Source of the DNA: Zavarzinella sp.
GTDB lineage: Bacteria; Planctomycetota; Planctomycetia; Gemmatales; Gemmataceae
Assembly (NCBI GenBank): GCA_041399155.1
Contig: JAWKTI010000001.1
Coordinates: forward strand, 496,001 to 560,000
Reading direction: 5' to 3'
Length of the DNA stretch: 64,000 nt
Made by a program: the position numbers and the translations under genes. This document shows, in pieces, positions 60,946 through 64,000 of this stretch (its first letter is position 1; each line of letters starts with the position of its first letter). The notes under the pieces were generated by a model. The model saw nothing but the letters and a program-made list of their open reading frames with translations. It had not been told where the DNA came from and did no database searches.

Positions 60946-63900
60946 TTACTTGCCAGACCCTGGGATTACTTCCAGATTCATCTTCATGTTCTTGGTCACC
61001 GAATCGAATACTGGCTGTACAGTCAGTTGAACGTTTCCATCAGCCCGGATCGTGTTCTTACCCCAGAACTCCATCCCGTAGTACTTCTGGTGACCCACGG
61101 GTGAATAGAAGGTAAAGTCGGTTACAGGTGAACCGGTCTTTTGTGTAGAACCCATCGAGCCCATCGATGTACCAACACCACCATCAAGAGTAACGGAACT
61201 GTTCCCTCGCAGCAGTGCGTTCAGTTTCTTCACTGCTTGTTCCTGACGCTCTGGCTTCCAATCGTAACGAGCCATTTCCGAAGGGGTTGGAATCTTGGCT
61301 GTTTCATGACGACTGCCTTTGGGTAGTTGCACATGCAATTCCGTGCTGCGATCTTTTTGTAGTGTCAGCGTATGGAACTCAACTCGTTCTTCAGGTGTTC
61401 CCTGATTGCGAACCACTTTCACACGCACCTTGTTACCTAAAGTAGCACCCCAGACACGATCGACTTTCACAGTGTAAGTACCACCAAAAGCACTGGAAGC
61501 GGAATAGGTTTCCGTGCGTTCTTCATCGGCCTGTTCAAAGTGGTCACAACTCAACACACCACCACCTGGCGTCATCATCTGTGTGGAAGAGCAGGTGCTG
61601 CCGATTGGTTCGGTTACCTGCAGGTCCAGATCAGCCTTGCCAGACCAGGCAATTTCAATGACCAGGTCGCGTACTTTATCCTGTTTCTTGATCAATTTTT
61701 GCACTTTCTCTGCTTCCGCACCACGGTTCTGTTCTTTCAGACGTGCAGCTGCTTTTTCTACAAACAGTTTCGCACGCTGATGCAGTTCATTGGTATCAGC
61801 AAGCCATTCTCGCCCCAGCAGGTTTCCGGCGGCAAAATCAACCACATCGGAGTTGAGTTCTGCCTTAGGATCACCCGCATAGACCAGCGAATTCACATAG
61901 GGGTCTGGCACGTTTGGTTCCAGTGTTGCAGCAATTTTGCATAACTGGATAGCACGGTCAGGGTTGCCCAGGTCGTGCATCACTTTGGCCACACTCAGGT
62001 AAGAATCTGCCCGGGTGGGGTTCAAATCCACTGCCGAAAGGCGAGCACGTTCAATTTCTTCAGGTGCACCCTGGTTCAATTCCAGTGCCAGAGCCAGTGC
62101 TTCCTGGAATGGTGCTTCCGCACTCACCCCTTGACGCATGCTGTTCTTCAGCACTTCCACCACGTGACCGAACTGTTTGTTATCCATCAGGATTTCTGCA
62201 CAGGCAATCACTTCTTTCGGCTTCATCTGGTTCTTATCGAACAGTTGCTGCCATGCCAATTCCGGATCCACTGGTTTGCCGTTCGCAGCGGGGTTGTTCT
62301 TTGCAAACTGGCGACCATCGTTTGGTTTCCCAAGGTTAATCACCGCTTCCCCAGTTCCCAGGTCGCTCTTTTCGAACTTCCGGTTACGGGAACGGCCCAG
62401 GATCACCATCGCGCGGGCGTTCACCAGGAAGTTAATCCGGTTCGCCTTGGTGGCATCCATTGGTGTCAACATCGGGTCGCCACCCAGCATACCTGCACCA
62501 GCGTTGGGATTATTGGGGTCGAATGTCTGGGCACCCAGGTTCAAGTTTGGTGCATCCCAGTAGCCAGGGTCAATAATCGAAGTCATCAGGTTCAACAATT
62601 CGACCAGTGGGTTCTGTGCCGAAACACCCCCACCGAAACCGAAACCACCCTGGAACTGCAGGAAGCCCTGGAAGTTCCCGAGGTTCTGAGCGATCTGTCC
62701 TGCGACAGCACCACCGCCACCACCACCGTTGTTACCACCGTTAAAGGCACCGTTGAACTGCACCTGACCACCGTTACCGGCGTTGGTTACCCCACCCAGC
62801 AACTGGATCTGTTGTGCGACCTGTTGCGAGTTAAAGGCGTTGGGTACAGGAACAATCAGGTCTTCAATCGGATAGACACGGTAAACCATGTACTTCTGGG
62901 CGGCTGCAGCTTGTACAGGAACAATCTGAATCGAGTCAGGTGTTACCCAGTAGCTGGCTTGAACCGATTCACAAATTAATTTCAACACTGAAGAAGCTGT
63001 CAGTGGGCCTAAGACGCGGTCGTTCACATCGCGTAAAGCGCTGATACGGACAGGTTTTTCACCCACATCTTCCTGAAGCATTGCTTCTTTGACGAAGAGG
63101 TCCTGGCGAATCACGATCCGAACTTCACGTTCATCACCTTCATTCAGGCCAAGTTTGGCATTCATCACTCGCTGCAGGGTGGACAAAGTTTGTTTTAACG
63201 GTGCTTCAGCCTGCAGTGGGAAGGTAACCGATTGTAACAGCGATTTCTGATTCCGTTTGTACTGATCCCGTTGACGTGGAGTCAGATCGGCATCAAAGTC
63301 TGCTACTGGTTTCGATTTCCGGATGGCGGTCAGGTCACGCCACACTTTTGCAGGTGGGAAGTGCACTGGGGGCTCATCAGGGAATGGCATGTGGGCCTTT
63401 TCTACTTCCAGCATCTGCAGCAGGAATCGGTCTTCACGCAACCGCACCAGTTCGCGTTGATCGCGATAGTTGGTGGCTGATTGACCAATTCGGTAAGTGG
63501 CAAATGTTTCTACAGGAATCGGGCGGTTTTCCACCACAAACTCATTTTCCATCTGCAGAGCTTCACGATAAGCATCTTCAAACCGAGCCTGGCTCATCAG
63601 TGTGCCAAAGCTGGCAATCCGTTCGCGAATCTTTTCTTCGCGAGCTTCTTCCTGATCTGCTGCAATAATTGCCTGACGTGCACGTGCGATCCGCTCGTTT
63701 TCTTCTGCACGCTGGCGAATCATTTCATCGCCCTTGATACCGACTTCGCTGAGCAGATTCTGTACGCGTGACAATAATTTCTGGCGTGTATTATCCCCCA
63801 GGTCAGAAGTCACCCGCAGAGTGTCGCGTTGAGCCATCAACAGGTCTTTAGCACCTTTGGGATCACCCGCTTTCAACAGATCGCGTGCACGGTTCACCGA

Positions 63901-64000
63901 TTCTTCCACTGCGGCTGCGGTTTGCTGTTCGCGGATTTTCTGTTTGGCAAGTTCCTGTTTCAGCAATGCTTCTGCATCGGTATTGGAAGGGTCGTTGCCA
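60946..64000 (-). CDS. Large TPR/STN-like/DUF2135-like protein (N terminus beyond the window)
   Basis: Partial: about 1017 residues are visible and the frame is open to the right edge (…NDPSNTDAEALLKQEL). The first ~230 residues are helical and charged (LAKQKIREQQTAAAVEESVN). At about 285-375 a secretin/STN-like beta domain appears (LREDxG-like VGEKPVRISALRDVNDRVL, then VLKLICESVQASYWVTPDSIQIVPV). A Gly/Asn/Phe-rich low-complexity region (about 425-510) and TPR helices (about 600-760) follow. The C-terminal part contains a DUF2135-like beta domain (SGKADLDLQVTEPIGSTCS, SSAFGGTYTVKVDRVWGAT). It is a typical very long planctomycete surface/secretion protein; export cannot be checked because the start is missing. 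Confidence 0.7.
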   Translation of the reverse strand, partial: GNDPSNTDAEALLKQELAKQKIREQQTAAAVEESVNRARDLLKAGDPKGAKDLLMAQRDTLRVTSDLGDNTRQKLLSRVQNLLSEVGIKGDEMIRQRAEENERIARARQAIIAADQEEAREEKIRERIASFGTLMSQARFEDAYREALQMENEFVVENRPIPVETFATYRIGQSATNYRDQRELVRLREDRFLLQMLEVEKAHMPFPDEPPVHFPPAKVWRDLTAIRKSKPVADFDADLTPRQRDQYKRNQKSLLQSVTFPLQAEAPLKQTLSTLQRVMNAKLGLNEGDEREVRIVIRQDLFVKEAMLQEDVGEKPVRISALRDVNDRVLGPLTASSVLKLICESVQASYWVTPDSIQIVPVQAAAAQKYMVYRVYPIEDLIVPVPNAFNSQQVAQQIQLLGGVTNAGNGGQVQFNGAFNGGNNGGGGGGAVAGQIAQNLGNFQGFLQFQGGFGFGGGVSAQNPLVELLNLMTSIIDPGYWDAPNLNLGAQTFDPNNPNAGAGMLGGDPMLTPMDATKANRINFLVNARAMVILGRSRNRKFEKSDLGTGEAVINLGKPNDGRQFAKNNPAANGKPVDPELAWQQLFDKNQMKPKEVIACAEILMDNKQFGHVVEVLKNSMRQGVSAEAPFQEALALALELNQGAPEEIERARLSAVDLNPTRADSYLSVAKVMHDLGNPDRAIQLCKIAATLEPNVPDPYVNSLVYAGDPKAELNSDVVDFAAGNLLGREWLADTNELHQRAKLFVEKAAARLKEQNRGAEAEKVQKLIKKQDKVRDLVIEIAWSGKADLDLQVTEPIGSTCSSTQMMTPGGGVLSCDHFEQADEERTETYSASSAFGGTYTVKVDRVWGATLGNKVRVKVVRNQGTPEERVEFHTLTLQKDRSTELHVQLPKGSRHETAKIPTPSEMARYDWKPERQEQAVKKLNALLRGNSSVTLDGGVGTSMGSMGSTQKTGSPVTDFTFYSPVGHQKYYGMEFWGKNTIRADGNVQLTVQPVFDSVTKNMKMNLEVIPGSGK

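Noticed and set aside
61975..62979. 334-codon plus-strand open frame
   Set aside because: Lies wholly antisense to the large TPR/DUF2135-like gene; His/Cys/Phe-rich shadow composition and no ribosome site.

Overview
The window reads as chromosomal DNA of a planctomycete, most likely from the Gemmataceae side of the phylum. The main evidence is the Planctomycetes-enriched set of secreted families: DUF1549/DUF1553 proteins with c-type-cytochrome-like motifs, a Tat-exported DUF1501 protein, a CotH protein beside DUF4956, a secreted prenyltransferase-repeat protein, a PQQ-type beta-propeller, a PVTSYR-repeat surface protein and a Ser/Thr kinase fused to TPRs. In addition, rsmH has no ftsL/ftsI/mur genes behind it. 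Base composition is near 50% GC by eye, genes lie on both strands in short runs, and GTG/TTG starts are common. I found no rRNA, tRNA, CRISPR array, insertion sequence or prophage.

Layout. 1-2.8 kb: the 5' part of a DUF1549-type gene (cut by the window edge), a thioredoxin-fold protein without the CxxC pair, RNase HI and TsaB. 2.8-4.9 kb: a small accessory patch (decayed gene fragment, metallophosphoesterase, small unknown, SUKH/SMI1 protein). 5-9 kb: DUF4956-CotH and an unknown gene. 9-11 kb: PVTSYR-repeat secreted protein with a clear terminator, then two unknowns. 11.2-19 kb: metabolic and housekeeping genes (NadD, sarcosine-oxidase-like flavoenzyme, TIM-barrel isomerase, RsmH overlapping a LysM protein, intradiol dioxygenase, beta-propeller). 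19-23 kb: a long AT-rich leader, an acidic membrane protein, a redoxin-like secreted protein, a 16-residue-repeat protein, DUF1805 and an NTase-HD protein. 23.2-26 kb: a large DUF4062-NB-ARC-TPR (NLR-like) protein, the best defence candidate.

27.2-31.1 kb holds a minus-strand operon that looks like a peptide-bond-forming pathway: C39-like peptidase, RimK-type ATP-grasp ligase, GCS2-type carboxylate-amine ligase. A small membrane-protein gene has been inserted between the two ligases. The insertion is flanked by two nearly identical 32-bp copies of the GCS2 gene start, 477 bp apart. I consider this the most unusual structure in the window.

31.5-45.5 kb: an orphan nuoN overlapping a small helical protein, a secreted terpenoid-cyclase-fold protein, an N-acetylneuraminate-lyase-like aldolase, a PcrA/UvrD helicase with a visible promoter, the kinase-TPR protein, glutamate dehydrogenase, a HEAT-repeat protein and an esterase/SMP-30 fusion. 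45.5-60.3 kb: a papain-like membrane protein, a YdeP-type molybdoenzyme, a GSA-aminomutase-like enzyme overlapping proB, an ATPase-type regulator coupled to a TfoX_C protein, the DUF1549/DUF1501 pair and a cysteine-desulfurase-like enzyme. 59.7-60.9 kb: a protoglobin and an Rrf2 regulator, divergent, with two operator-like dyads placed on a recognisable promoter (a probable NO/redox switch). The right edge holds most of a >1000-residue secretin-N-like/TPR/DUF2135-like protein, truncated at its N terminus.

A second recurring signal is an AT-rich element of about 60 bp found in the leaders upstream of two unrelated genes (about 19.3 kb and 41.2 kb).
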